Of a stretch of 58,963 bases of DNA, positions 35,142-43,319 are shown piece after piece (positions within the stretch are counted from its first letter, which is position 1; every line of letters starts with the position of its first letter). The notes beneath the pieces were generated by a model. It was not told the DNA's origin and made no database searches. It saw nothing but the letters and a program-made list of their open reading frames with translations. Position numbers and translations under genes: made by a program. This stretch comes from Streptomyces pseudovenezuelae (lineage in GTDB: Bacteria > Actinomycetota > Actinomycetes > Streptomycetales > Streptomycetaceae), in NCBI RefSeq assembly GCF_001513955.1, contig NZ_KQ948148.1:428019-486981 (forward strand), read 5' to 3'.

Positions 35142-35220
35142 CCGCGCGTCCCGTCGAGATTCCCGCGCCGAAACGACATCCGCTCGGCCGCGCGCGACGA
35201 ACAGCACCAGGGGACGCACC

Positions 35221-35266
35221 GAAACGGGCTCCCGGAGCGACGAGGGAGGCGCCGGGAGCCCGTTTC
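35221..35266. terminator. Bidirectional terminator, 15-bp stem
   Basis: gaaacgggctcccgg (35221-35235) and its exact reverse complement (35252-35266), 16-nt loop. It lies between the convergent hypothetical gene and the CPBP protease gene. T-rich sequence flanks the right arm (cgtttcgtgt). Confidence 0.9.
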
Positions 35267-35297
35267 GTGTGCGGTGGATGCCGGGTGTGGATGCCGG

Positions 35298-36200
35298 TCA
35301 CCGCCTCGGCAGGCCCAGCCGGCCGCGGGTCGCGGCCAGCAGGATCAGGGCCGCCGCCGCCGTGCTGAGGACCAGGGCGTGCGCGAGGTCGCCCTCGGAC
35401 AGCGAGGGGAACATGTCCGACCAGGCGAGGGAGAAGAAGTTGTTGACGCCGGTGTGCAGCAGCATCACCAGCGGCATGCTCTCGCCGGACCGGTTGAACA
35501 CCCAGGTCATCACGCAGCTGAAGGTGATCGTCATCACGAGGAACTCCACCGGCACGGTCCACGCCACGTGCGGCCCGCCGCCCCACTCCGTCAGGAACAG
35601 CGGCAGGTGCCAGCAGCCCCACAGCGCACCGACGACGAGGGTCGCGGTCAGGGGGCCGTAGCGGCGCTGCATCCGGGGCATCGCGAACTCCCGCCAGCCG
35701 GGCTCCTCCGCGAGACCGGTGGTGATCATCTGGATGAGCAGTCCGGGGAGATACGCGGCGAGGAGCGCCGCGGACGGCAGAGCGGGTCCGCGGCCGGCCA
35801 GCGCGGCCGAGGCGAGGGTCAGCACGGCCGGCACCGCGAGCAGCACGACCGCGTACCAGCGCCAGCTCACCCCGAACCTGGTCATCCTGGCCCGCCAGGT
35901 CCGCAGGCCCGCGCGTCCCTCCGTGATCCCGGTGACCAGCAGGGCCGAGGCGATCGGGCCGAGGTAGGCGCCGGGCAGGACGCCGGAGAGCTGGCTGCCC
36001 GCGCGGCCGCCCGGGAAGGTGAAGTCCCAGACGCCGAGGCCGTTCCCGGACAGGACGTACGGCGTCCAGGCGGCCCAGCTCAGTGCGAAGGCCAAGGTGA
36101 AGAACCAGGTCAGTGGGTTGCGGCGGATGCTGCCGCGCAGGCCGCGGGCCTCTTGGGCGACCGGTCGGTTCTCGATGCTGACGGGGGCTTGGACGCTCAC
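35298..36200 (-). CDS. CPBP-family intramembrane metalloprotease
   Basis: A 300-residue protein with about eight transmembrane helices and the CPBP/Rce1 (type II CAAX protease-like) motifs: EEPGWRE (motif 1, two Glu and Arg), FxxxH as ALWGCWHLPLF, and HTGVNN near the end. Such proteases cleave substrates within membranes or act in immunity and signalling. GTG 36200 behind GGAAGGGA is chosen over an upstream ATG. The gene follows the response regulator in the same direction after 104 bp. A 16-bp palindrome shared with the two-component promoter lies 89 bp upstream, so it is probably a target of that regulator. Confidence 0.9.
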   Translation of the reverse strand: MSVQAPVSIENRPVAQEARGLRGSIRRNPLTWFFTLAFALSWAAWTPYVLSGNGLGVWDFTFPGGRAGSQLSGVLPGAYLGPIASALLVTGITEGRAGLRTWRARMTRFGVSWRWYAVVLLAVPAVLTLASAALAGRGPALPSAALLAAYLPGLLIQMITTGLAEEPGWREFAMPRMQRRYGPLTATLVVGALWGCWHLPLFLTEWGGGPHVAWTVPVEFLVMTITFSCVMTWVFNRSGESMPLVMLLHTGVNNFFSLAWSDMFPSLSEGDLAHALVLSTAAAALILLAATRGRLGLPRR

Positions 36201-36288
36201 CGCGGGTCCCTTCCGAGGGGGCTGATGTGATGCGTCCAGCACACCAGCGCCGGCTCCGCGGATCATTGCCGTACAGGGCCCGACTCCG

Positions 36289-36304
36289 GTGCAGCAGGCT
36301 GTAC
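36289..36304 (-). promoter_or_regulatory. Putative response-regulator site B, upstream of the CPBP gene
   Basis: On the minus strand this reads GTACAGCCTGCTGCAC. It differs at one position from the perfect palindrome GTACAGCCTGCTGTAC at 38359-38374 upstream of the kinase and small-protein genes. It is 89 bp before the CPBP start, and its first base is shared with the regulator stop codon. A further GTACAG half-site lies at 36271-36276. Confidence 0.65.
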
Positions 36305-36963
36305 TACGACCGTCGCCGCGCGTCCTCCAGGTAGTGGAGTACGGCCGCCACGCGCCGGTCGACCTGGTCCGTCGGCGCCAGATCGAGCTTCGCGAAGATG
36401 CTCCGGATGTGCTTGTGCACGGCCCCGTCGGTCACGAACAGCTTCTCGGCGACGGCGCTGTTGCCGAGCCCCTCGGCCATCAGGGCGAGGACGTCCTTCT
36501 CGCGCGGGCTGAGCCGCTCCAGCCGCTCGTCCTGGTGGGAGCGCGTGAACAGCTGGGCGACGACCTCGGGGTCGATGGCGGTGCCGCCGGACGCCACCCG
36601 GCGCAGCGCGTCGAGGAACTCCTCGACGCGGCCGACCCGTTCCTTGAGCAGATAGCCCAGCCCTCCGACCCCGCCGGTCAGCAGCTCGGTCGCGAAGCTC
36701 TGCTCGACATAGGCGGACAGCACGAGGACGGCGAGGTCCGGGCTGCGCCGCCGGGCCTCGACGGCCGCGCGGACCCCCTCGTCGGTGTGCGTGGGCGGCA
36801 TCCGTACGTCGAGGATGGCCACGTCGGGCTTGTGTGCGTCGATGGCGTCGAGCGCCCCCTCGGCGGTGTCGGCCGTGCCGACCACGTCCAGTCCCTCGGC
36901 CCGCAGCAGCAGCGCGAGCCCTTCGCGCAGCAGGGGGTCGTCCTCGGCGATCACGATCCGCAT
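36304..36963 (-). CDS. NarL/LuxR-type response regulator
   Basis: A 219-residue regulator. The receiver domain (about 1-120) has the acidic pair in VIAEDDPLLREG, phospho-Asp in VAILDVRMPP, and LVLSAY and GYLLKERV for the conserved Thr/Ser and Lys. The LuxR HTH (about 150-215) reads LSPREKDVLALMAEGLGNSAVAEKLFVTDGAVHKHIRSIFAKLDL. ATG 36963. It lies 115 bp downstream of its kinase, the gap holding a 20-bp palindrome. It is predicted to bind the shared palindrome at 36289 and 38359. Confidence 0.95.
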   Translation of the reverse strand: MRIVIAEDDPLLREGLALLLRAEGLDVVGTADTAEGALDAIDAHKPDVAILDVRMPPTHTDEGVRAAVEARRRSPDLAVLVLSAYVEQSFATELLTGGVGGLGYLLKERVGRVEEFLDALRRVASGGTAIDPEVVAQLFTRSHQDERLERLSPREKDVLALMAEGLGNSAVAEKLFVTDGAVHKHIRSIFAKLDLAPTDQVDRRVAAVLHYLEDARRRS

Positions 36964-36992
36964 GTCAGGTCCGTCTCCCGTGTCATGGTGCC

Positions 36993-37012
36993 GTCCGGCG
37001 GGCCCGCCGGAC
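36993..37012. other. 20-bp perfect palindrome between kinase and regulator genes
   Basis: gtccggcgggcccgccggac is exactly self-complementary and lies 30 bp upstream of the regulator ATG and 67 bp after the kinase stop. In RNA it would form a hairpin with a very tight loop that could reduce readthrough from kinase to regulator. It is unlike the GTACAGC operators. Confidence 0.4.
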
Positions 37013-37078
37013 GAAGGGTGCGGCCACAGCCGCACGGGCCGCGTGCCGTTCCGCCCCGCACCCCGGATCCGCCACCCG

Positions 37079-38284
37079 TCACACCCCGCACGGCAGATCC
37101 ACCTCCACGACCGTCGGACCGCCCGGCGGGCTGGTCAGGGTGAGGGTGCCGTCGTGGGCGGCGACCCGGTGGCGGATGCCGGTGAGTCCGGAGCCGCCTC
37201 TCTCGTCGGCGCCGCCGAGGCCGTCGTCCGTGATCCGCAGCAGGAGCCGGGGGCCGCGGGCGCGGACAGTGACCGTGGCGCGCGACGCCCCGCTGTGCTT
37301 GGCGATGTTGGTGAGCGCCTCGGCGACGACGAAGTACGCGGTCGCCTCGACGGAGGCGGCACACCGCCGCGGCATCTCCACGTCGACCGTGCAGGGCACC
37401 GCGCTCTCCGCCGCGAGCCCGGTCAGCGCCCCCGCGAGCCCCCGGTCCGCGAGCACCGGCGGCAGGATGCTGCGGGAGACCGTCCGCAGCTCGGCCAGTG
37501 CCTGTTCGGCCGCGGACTGGGCCCGCTCCAGGATTTCGTCGGCGCCGGCCGGGTCGCGGGCGACCATCCGGCGGGCGGCCCCGAGCAGCACGGTCACCGT
37601 GACGATCCGGTTCTGGGTGCCGTCGTGCAACGAGCGCTCGATGCGCCGCAGTTCGGTGGCGTGGGCGTCCAGCGCTGCGGCCCGGGTCGCGGTCAGCTCG
37701 GCGACGCGCAGGGAGAGATCGGCGTCGGGGCCGGCCGACAGGAGGCGGCGCCCCGGGGTCGCCTGGAGCCGTGCCAGGCCGGGCGTGAGCCCCAGGATGA
37801 TGGCGATCCAGCCCACGCCGAGCAGGCACACCGCGAGGGCGTCCGGCCAGGAGTGCGCGACACCGATCCCGATGGACGTGGCGGTCGCGTCCTTCGGGGC
37901 GAACCGCCAGTACAGCGGGAAGGCGGTGTCCCGCAGGGCGAGCACCGGCAGGACGAAGCCGAGCAGCCCCAGTGGCAGGCCCACGGCCAGATGTCGGACC
38001 AGCCACAGCAGTTCGCGCCGGGTGGTGGGGTCGCCTAGGGCGGCCCGCAGCCGCTGCGGGGGCGGCGCGGGCGCGATGACCTCGGGGCCCCAGCGGGCGA
38101 GCCGGACGCGTTCCATGCCGGCCAGGCCGTGCAGCACGCGCACCCCGCCGGGCGCCAGCACCAGCCACAGCAGCACGAACGGCGTGAGGATCGCCGTACC
38201 GAGTCCGGAGACCAGCTGGCCGAGCGCGGCGGCCGCGGTCGTGGCGGTCCCCACGGCAAGGCCCTTGACGTCGGCGGCGGCCAT
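37079..38284 (-). CDS. NarL-type sensor histidine kinase
   Basis: A 401-residue kinase. The N-terminal half has about four membrane helices, with LTPFVLLWLVLAPGG, a second cluster LAVGLPLGLLGFVLPVLAL and CLLGVGWIAIILGL; a signalling linker follows. HisKA_3 is RRIERSLHDGTQNRIVTVTVLLGAARR and HATPase_c contains FVVAEALTNIAKHSGAS, ITDDGLGG and GSGLTGIRHRVAAHDG. ATG 38284 has GAGGAGG upstream. The regulator gene follows in the same direction. A perfect 16-bp palindrome 75-90 bp upstream suggests autoregulation. Confidence 0.93.
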   Translation of the reverse strand: MAAADVKGLAVGTATTAAAALGQLVSGLGTAILTPFVLLWLVLAPGGVRVLHGLAGMERVRLARWGPEVIAPAPPPQRLRAALGDPTTRRELLWLVRHLAVGLPLGLLGFVLPVLALRDTAFPLYWRFAPKDATATSIGIGVAHSWPDALAVCLLGVGWIAIILGLTPGLARLQATPGRRLLSAGPDADLSLRVAELTATRAAALDAHATELRRIERSLHDGTQNRIVTVTVLLGAARRMVARDPAGADEILERAQSAAEQALAELRTVSRSILPPVLADRGLAGALTGLAAESAVPCTVDVEMPRRCAASVEATAYFVVAEALTNIAKHSGASRATVTVRARGPRLLLRITDDGLGGADERGGSGLTGIRHRVAAHDGTLTLTSPPGGPTVVEVDLPCGV

Positions 38285-38358
38285 GCGAACCCTCCTCGGG
38301 CCGGAGGACAACGACCCTAGGCGCAGGACGGGTCCACCGACAGGCCGGGCGGCGGAAA

Positions 38359-38374
38359 GTACAGCCTGCTGTAC
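38359..38374. promoter_or_regulatory. Putative response-regulator site A (perfect palindrome)
   Basis: GTACAGCCTGCTGTAC, with 7-bp perfect arms around CT, lies between the divergent kinase gene (start 38284) and a 52-codon membrane protein gene (start 38469). Being symmetric it may serve both directions. A 15-of-16 copy lies in the CPBP promoter at 36289-36304, and a cgggc block follows both sites at nearly the same distance (14-15 bp). Confidence 0.7.
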
Positions 38375-38468
38375 CCCGGACCGGGCGGAGTGCTGGATCG
38401 CCGGACCCGGGCCGTGGCTCGTAGCGTCGTCCTCACCGAAGACACCCGACAGCCCCTGGGAGTAACCC

Positions 38469-38627
38469 GTGAACCGTCTGCTCTGGCCCCTGCTCGTCCT
38501 CAGCGTGCTCGGCAACGCGGTGGCGTCCTTCACCCCGGCCGACACCGCCGTCCACCTGGCCTTCGGCACGGTCACCGCGCTGACGGCCACCGTCCTCTTC
38601 GTACGGCGTGTGCGCATCGGCCCCTGA
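38469..38627 (+). CDS. Small two-helix membrane protein (52 aa)
   Basis: GTG 38469 lies eight bases after GGGAG. It encodes 52 residues: NRLLWPLLVLSVLGNAVASF, a short polar turn (TPADTA) and a second helix LAFGTVTALTATVLFV ending VRRVRIGP. Positive residues at both ends predict both termini inside. Codon bias is gene-like. A TAGCGT -10-like hexamer lies 48 bp upstream and the GTACAGCCTGCTGTAC palindrome 95 bp upstream, divergent from the kinase gene. It is a likely target and perhaps a modulator of that two-component system or of the CPBP protease. No homologue recognised. Confidence 0.75.
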   Translation: MNRLLWPLLVLSVLGNAVASFTPADTAVHLAFGTVTALTATVLFVRRVRIGP

Positions 38628-38634
38628 GGGGCGC

Positions 38635-39729
38635 CTACTTGAGGCCGATCGCAGCACAGTCCGCCGCGTACTCGGCGGTGCAGATCTGCTTCACCGTGTA
38701 GACGTCGTCCTTGATCACCGTCTGCTTGATGTTGTCCCTGGTCAGGGCGACCACCGGCACCAGCAGCGACGGGATGTCCTTCTGGGTGGGGCTGTCGACC
38801 TTGTCGCGGATGAGCGCGTCGAACTGGAGGTCGCGGCCCTGGATCTTGTAGACCGCGATCTGCGCCGCGTTGGTCGCCTCCAGCAGGAACGACTTGTACA
38901 CGGTCATGTACTGCTCGCCCGACACGACCCGCTGCACCGCGGCGAGGCTCGCGTCCTGCCCGGTCACCGGCGGGATCTTGGTGGCCCCCGCCTCCTTGAG
39001 CTCGTCGATGACCGCGCCCGCCATGTCGTCGTTGGCCGAGTACACGGCGGCGATGTTGTTCAGCCCGAAGGAGGCGATCGCCGCCTTCATGTTGGCCTTG
39101 GCGACCGACGGCAGCCACTCCCGGGTGTCGTACTGCTTGGCGATGACGACCTTGCCGTTGAGTTCGTCCAGCGCGCCCTTCTTGAAGAGCGCGGTGTTGG
39201 GGTCGGCGAGCGAGCCGTTCATCATCACGATCTTGCTGGTCTCGGCCTTGTCGCCGAGCGCCTCGACGATGGCCCGGCCCTGCACCTCGCCGACGAGCTC
39301 GTTGTCGTGCGAGACATAGGCGTCGATCGGGCCCTGGGCGAGCCGGTCGTAGGCGATGACGGGAATGCCCGCGTCCTTCGCCTTCTGGACGTCCGGCCCG
39401 ATCGCCTTGGCGTCGACCGCGTCCACCAGGATCACGTCCACCTTGTCGGCGACCATCTGCTGGAACTGCCGGCTCTGCCGCTTCGCGCTCGCCTCGGCGT
39501 TGGCGTAACTGACCTTGCCCTTGCCGTGGGTGAGGCTCGCCACCTCCTTCTTGAAGAGGGGGTAGTCGAACCGGTCGAAGCGGCTGGTGTCGCGGTCGGG
39601 CAGCAGCAGACCCAGCGTGATGTCATCGCCCTTCTTGGGGCTCACCGCGGTGTTGCTGTCGCCCACCCCGCAGGAGGTGAGCAGCAGGGCCGACGCGCAG
39701 ACGGCCATGACAGAGGGGATGCGACGCAT
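38635..39729 (-). CDS. Sugar ABC-transporter substrate-binding lipoprotein (XylF/RbsB-like)
   Basis: A 364-residue periplasmic-binding-type-1 lipoprotein. Signal with lipobox LTSC (Cys20). Mature domains follow the xylose/ribose pattern: ITLGLLLPDRDTSRFDRFDYP, QMVADKVDVILVDAVDAKAIGP, GIPVIAYDRL, VSHDNELVGEVQG, VYSANDDMAGAVIDELKEAG and PPVTGQDASLAAVQRV. It is expected to capture a pentose or similar sugar. No ABC ATPase or permease gene is adjacent, so it is an orphan that must use a transporter encoded elsewhere or act as a sensor. Its stop lies 8 bp from that of the convergent small membrane protein. Confidence 0.9.
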   Translation of the reverse strand: MRRIPSVMAVCASALLLTSCGVGDSNTAVSPKKGDDITLGLLLPDRDTSRFDRFDYPLFKKEVASLTHGKGKVSYANAEASAKRQSRQFQQMVADKVDVILVDAVDAKAIGPDVQKAKDAGIPVIAYDRLAQGPIDAYVSHDNELVGEVQGRAIVEALGDKAETSKIVMMNGSLADPNTALFKKGALDELNGKVVIAKQYDTREWLPSVAKANMKAAIASFGLNNIAAVYSANDDMAGAVIDELKEAGATKIPPVTGQDASLAAVQRVVSGEQYMTVYKSFLLEATNAAQIAVYKIQGRDLQFDALIRDKVDSPTQKDIPSLLVPVVALTRDNIKQTVIKDDVYTVKQICTAEYAADCAAIGLK

Positions 39730-39779
39730 GGCGATCCTGGGGGTGGGGGGCTGTCACGTAGGCGCAACAGTAAGTGCCC

Positions 39780-40490
39780 TCAATCCCGATCAAACGCCCT
39801 GACCGTTTCCTTCAAGGGATCACCACTCGGCGTCCGCAAACGGGCGTCGATGTGCACAAGTTGCCCGTCCGTCAGGACACGCACCATGAGGATCGCGGCC
39901 ACGGCGGCACCGACCACGGCGAGATCGGCGACCAGCAGCGTGGTCACACCGTGGTAGGCGCGGGCGATGACGTCGTCCGTGTCGCCGTCGTACATCAGCC
40001 CCACGCCGGTGACCATGCCGACCAGCCACAGCGCCCACCACACGTTCACGACGACGGGCAGCTTCCGGTCCGGAGCGGTCCTGTGGTGGATGTCGGCGAC
40101 GATGCCGCGCGGGATCCAGAGGTTGGCGACCGGCACGAACCAGGACACGTAGACCCAGATGCCGGCATGGCGCGGGGGCAGGCCGGACAGGGCCCGCGCG
40201 TTGTCCCGCATCCGCCCCAGCCAGCCGATGAACAGGGCCGCGCACAGCAGGGTGAGGAGGCTTCCGGCGGTGCTGACCAGGTGGTACGAGTCCTCCAGGG
40301 AGTTCAGCGGCCGGTGCCGGCCCTCGCCCTGGTCCGGCGGCCCCGAGGCGGGCTCCCCGGCCATGGCCAGCCGGATGTGCCACACGGCCCGCACGGCCCA
40401 GGCGGCCCCGGCGAGCCCGAGCCCGGTGACGGCGAGCCGGGCGGAGCCACGCACGCTGCACAGATCGTCCCGGACGGCGTTCTCACTCAC
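39780..40490 (-). CDS. DUF4328 membrane protein
   Basis: A 236-residue protein with four or five transmembrane helices. The DUF4328 hallmark is GIWVYVSWFVPVANLWIPRGIVADI in the middle, preceded by FIGWLGRMRDNARALSG and followed by VVVNVWWALWLVGM. The C-terminus is basic/acidic and cytoplasmic (TVRAFDRD). Function of the family is unknown. Monocistronic on the minus strand, 50 bp after the binding-protein gene start. Confidence 0.85.
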   Translation of the reverse strand: MSENAVRDDLCSVRGSARLAVTGLGLAGAAWAVRAVWHIRLAMAGEPASGPPDQGEGRHRPLNSLEDSYHLVSTAGSLLTLLCAALFIGWLGRMRDNARALSGLPPRHAGIWVYVSWFVPVANLWIPRGIVADIHHRTAPDRKLPVVVNVWWALWLVGMVTGVGLMYDGDTDDVIARAYHGVTTLLVADLAVVGAAVAAILMVRVLTDGQLVHIDARLRTPSGDPLKETVRAFDRD

Positions 40491-40679
40491 GGGGTCCCCC
40501 TTCGATGCATCGGTTCACCCCGTCATCGTCGCGAACCCGGCGATCGGTTCACGCGGACCCGGCGGCACGCGCAAGTCCGTGTGCCGACGGGTCACTTGTG
40601 GCACGGGTGACACCTCACACCCCGGTTACGTTTCGCTCAACCCCTGGTTGCCGGGCGATGAGCGGGCGACGATGGGCGC

Positions 40680-41075
40680 ATGACTCTGGCCGAGCGTGCC
40701 CTGGAGCGCCTGGAGGCGTGGTCCGACCTCAGCACAGGCCTGCCCAGCTGCGGAGCGGGCCTGGCGCTGCGCTCCGCACACAGCGAGATCGTGCACTTCC
40801 ACCCGGGGCGGGACGTGGATCTGCAGTTCACCGAAGCGGCCGTCCGCAGGTTCCACGACGACCTCCAGGAGTCGACCGCGGTACGGCTGCTGCCCGGCTC
40901 CCGCTGGGTGACCGTGCACCTCGACTGCGAGACCGATGTCGACCTGCTGATGAGCCTGGTCAGTATGGCGCTCAAGGCCCACCAGACGGGCCCTGGGCCG
41001 GTCGGCCCGGCCGCCTGCAACTTCCACCGGGTCACGGTGGTCCCCCGGGACATCTCTTACGCGCCGATTAGGTGA
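40680..41075 (+). CDS. Luciferase-domain protein (PF17648-like), 131 aa
   Basis: A 131-residue soluble protein. It matches the small luciferase-domain family with the diagnostic HFHPGRDVDLQFTEAAVRRF segment, followed by GSRWVTVHLDCETDVDLLMSLVSMALKAH. These proteins lack a demonstrated luminescence role; the name is historical. It lies 20 bp upstream of a DUF6479 gene in the same direction, probably co-transcribed. Confidence 0.78.
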   Translation: MTLAERALERLEAWSDLSTGLPSCGAGLALRSAHSEIVHFHPGRDVDLQFTEAAVRRFHDDLQESTAVRLLPGSRWVTVHLDCETDVDLLMSLVSMALKAHQTGPGPVGPAACNFHRVTVVPRDISYAPIR

Positions 41076-41095
41076 CAATCGGCGATAATCGGACC

Positions 41096-41467
41096 ATGAG
41101 TACGGCGACGTTTGTCCTGGCGGCCTCGTCGAGCGAAGTACTCAACGTGATTGCCGCCTTCGCCGGCGGGCTGTTCATCGCCGGCGCGCTGGTATGGGCC
41201 GTGCAGTTCGGCATGCGGGTCCAGGACCGGGAGCTTCCACGGCCGCTCAGCGATGAGCAGCCGCACCTCCCGGAGACCGGACCGATCCGCGAGATCCGGG
41301 AGATGCGGGAGCCGGACGAACTGCCGGCCCCCGCGGAGGGGCGGGAACGGCTCATGCCGTACCAGCTCCATCACTCGGGAAGCAGACGAGGAAAGGACCA
41401 GCAGCGCAAACGCTGGCTGCCCGGCTCCAGCGGCGGCTTCGGCAGCGGCGGCATCGGGCACGTGTGA
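41096..41467 (+). CDS. DUF6479 single-pass membrane protein
   Basis: A 123-residue protein with one N-terminal transmembrane helix (VLNVIAAFAGGLFIAGALVWAVQFGMRV, about 14-41). An acidic segment with an IREIREMREPDELP heptad-like stretch follows, and then a basic, Gly/Ser-rich tail. This matches the Streptomyces DUF6479 pattern. ATG 41096 comes 20 bp after the stop of the luciferase-domain gene; the gap contains the direct repeat caatcgg/taatcgg. Function unknown. Confidence 0.75.
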   Translation: MSTATFVLAASSSEVLNVIAAFAGGLFIAGALVWAVQFGMRVQDRELPRPLSDEQPHLPETGPIREIREMREPDELPAPAEGRERLMPYQLHHSGSRRGKDQQRKRWLPGSSGGFGSGGIGHV

Positions 41468-41485
41468 CCGGCCCCCGGGGGGGGG

Positions 41486-41947
41486 TCAGGCCCGCATGTC
41501 CGGCCGGTACACCGCGAGGGCCCAGATGACGAAGAAGTCGATGCCGATCATGATGACCGACCACACCGGGGCGTAGGGCAGGAAGAGGAACTGCGCCAGC
41601 ATGCTCAGCGAGGCCAGGAAGATGCCCGTCATCCGGGCCCAGGCCGCGCCCCTGAGGATGAACGCTCCGGTGACGGCCGCGAGGGCCCCGAGGCAGAGCA
41701 GGATCACACCCCACCCGGTGTGGTTGATCTTGTAGACGTAGTCGCCGACACGGGCCCAGACGTCGTCGTCCGCGAGCAGGGAGATGCCCTGCAGGATCGC
41801 CAGGATGCCGTTCATCAGCATCAGCACACCGGCGAAGACGACCCCGCCGGCGGCCCACGCGGCCTCGGTCCGTGTGGGCCCCAGGCCCGGGTCGGGCGCC
41901 GGGGTCGGGCCGGCGGACGGCTGGGTGGCGGGTGGTTGCTGCGTCAT
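41486..41947 (-). CDS. DUF7144-type membrane protein
   Basis: A 153-residue protein. A Pro/Thr-rich cytoplasmic tail of about 28 residues precedes four transmembrane helices: GGVVFAGVLMLMNGILAILQG, GWGVILLCLGALAAVTGAFIL, GIFLASLSMLAQFLFLP and SVIMIGIDFFVIWALAVY. This is the pattern of the DUF7144 family, common in Streptomyces and of unknown role. Convergent with the DUF6479 gene. Confidence 0.8.
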   Translation of the reverse strand: MTQQPPATQPSAGPTPAPDPGLGPTRTEAAWAAGGVVFAGVLMLMNGILAILQGISLLADDDVWARVGDYVYKINHTGWGVILLCLGALAAVTGAFILRGAAWARMTGIFLASLSMLAQFLFLPYAPVWSVIMIGIDFFVIWALAVYRPDMRA

Positions 41948-42096
41948 GGCCGTGTCCCACCTTTCGTGGTCGATGTGCTTCGACCATCGGGCGCGGCGGG
42001 TCCGGCCACCACGGGAGTGGGCCGTACGGGTGACACGGGGCGTGCGGCGGCGGCGCGGGGGACCTTCACTGGAGGGACCTGCATCCGGGAGGCGAG

Positions 42097-42555
42097 ATGA
42101 CCCGCTGGACGACGGCCGCGCTGCTGACGGCCCTGGCCCTCACCGGCCTGACCGCCTGTTCCGACGACGACACCCCCTCGTCGGTGGCGAGCAAGGTCGC
42201 GTCGGCCGCCTCCCGCGCCGGGGACACGGTGGCGTCGGCGACGGCGGAGGCGGGCAGACGGTTCGACGACATCAAAAACGGCGTCGACGCCAAGGACGCC
42301 GTACGGCTCGGCAGACCCGTGACCGCCTCCGACGGCCGGACGACGGTCGAGGTCACCGCCGCCAACAGCGCGGCCGGGGCGAAGTCCTTCGCCGTCCAGG
42401 TCGACTTCACCGACGGGTCGGGCAAGCTGCTGGACGCGGTGGTCGTGACGGTGCCGGACGTCCCGGCGGGGAGCACCGGCAAGGGCACCGCCCGCAGCAC
42501 CCACCGCCTGTCGGGGGACGTGCGGGCGAAGGTGTCCCGGGCGGTGCGCTACTGA
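42097..42555 (+). CDS. Small lipoprotein
   Basis: A 152-residue exported lipoprotein with lipobox LTAC (Cys21). An Ala/Ser-rich helical spacer (about 25-58) leads to a C-terminal beta domain (RLGRPVTASDGRTTVEVTAANSAAGAKSFAVQVDF...). The domain resembles FxLYD/DUF4352-like Ig folds but cannot be assigned firmly. ATG 42097 follows CGGGAGG. Convergent with the DUF6445 gene; the stops are 16 bp apart. Confidence 0.78.
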   Translation: MTRWTTAALLTALALTGLTACSDDDTPSSVASKVASAASRAGDTVASATAEAGRRFDDIKNGVDAKDAVRLGRPVTASDGRTTVEVTAANSAAGAKSFAVQVDFTDGSGKLLDAVVVTVPDVPAGSTGKGTARSTHRLSGDVRAKVSRAVRY

Positions 42556-42571
42556 CCGTCCGGTCCCGCTG

Positions 42572-43252
42572 TCAGGCCATCCAGAAGAAGACGGCCGTCA
42601 TGCGCTTCTCCTCCAGCGTGCTGCCGCAGTAACCGGTGGCGCTGTGCACGAGGTTGGCGTTGTAGAGGAGCAGCCGGTTGTACCTGTGCGGCACCCGTAC
42701 GTCCTCCTCGAAGGCGTCGGGCGCGACGAACCGGGTGCCGAGGGCCTCGACGAGGTTGTTGTGCGGGGCCTGCACGACATTGCCGCCGAGCCGTCCGCCG
42801 GGCAGGGACTGCCGGTAGAAGCTGGTGCCGCAGTCCTTGGGGACGCCGGAGTTGAGATACAGCACGGCGGCGTACCGGCACAGCGCCCGGGAGTCGGTGT
42901 GCGGCCGGGGTTCGCTCTCGCCCTCGCCGACGACCTGTACGCAGTTGTGGTTGAGGGTGCCCCCGCCGGGCGCCTGCTGCACCCACAGCCTTGCGGCCCC
43001 GGTCGCCTTGCGCACCAGCCGCTCCACGCCCGCGAGTTCGGCGGGTCCGAGTCCGGGCATGGCCCGCAGCCCCGGCCAGGTCTCCGAGGTGTACGGATGC
43101 CCACGGACCCAGTCGTCCTTGGCCAGGCAGCGCTCCCGTACGGCGTCGACGTCCGGGAGCACGTCGTCGATCACCCAGTAGTCGCGGCCCTTGGTGGGCT
43201 TGCGGTACGGGAGGACGGGGAGGGGCCGCTGCGCCCGCTGTGGCATGGACAT
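42572..43252 (-). CDS. DUF6445 protein, 2OG-Fe(II) oxygenase-like
   Basis: A 226-residue cytoplasmic protein with the jelly-roll layout of 2-oxoglutarate/Fe(II) oxygenases. A candidate metal triad is His-x-Asp in RPHTDSRALCRYAAVLYLNS plus the distal His in LLLYNANLVHSATGYCG, with an Arg in the EEKRMTAVFFW end strand for 2OG. The family is DUF6445 in Streptomyces; no substrate is known. A pair of 11-bp direct repeats lies 68 bp upstream of the start. Confidence 0.78.
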   Translation of the reverse strand: MSMPQRAQRPLPVLPYRKPTKGRDYWVIDDVLPDVDAVRERCLAKDDWVRGHPYTSETWPGLRAMPGLGPAELAGVERLVRKATGAARLWVQQAPGGGTLNHNCVQVVGEGESEPRPHTDSRALCRYAAVLYLNSGVPKDCGTSFYRQSLPGGRLGGNVVQAPHNNLVEALGTRFVAPDAFEEDVRVPHRYNRLLLYNANLVHSATGYCGSTLEEKRMTAVFFWMA

Positions 43253-43319
43253 GTTGCGAATCTAGGTCCGGGCCCCGTCAGGTCTCTCCCGCGATTTTCC
43301 CCGGACTTCCCCGGGAACC

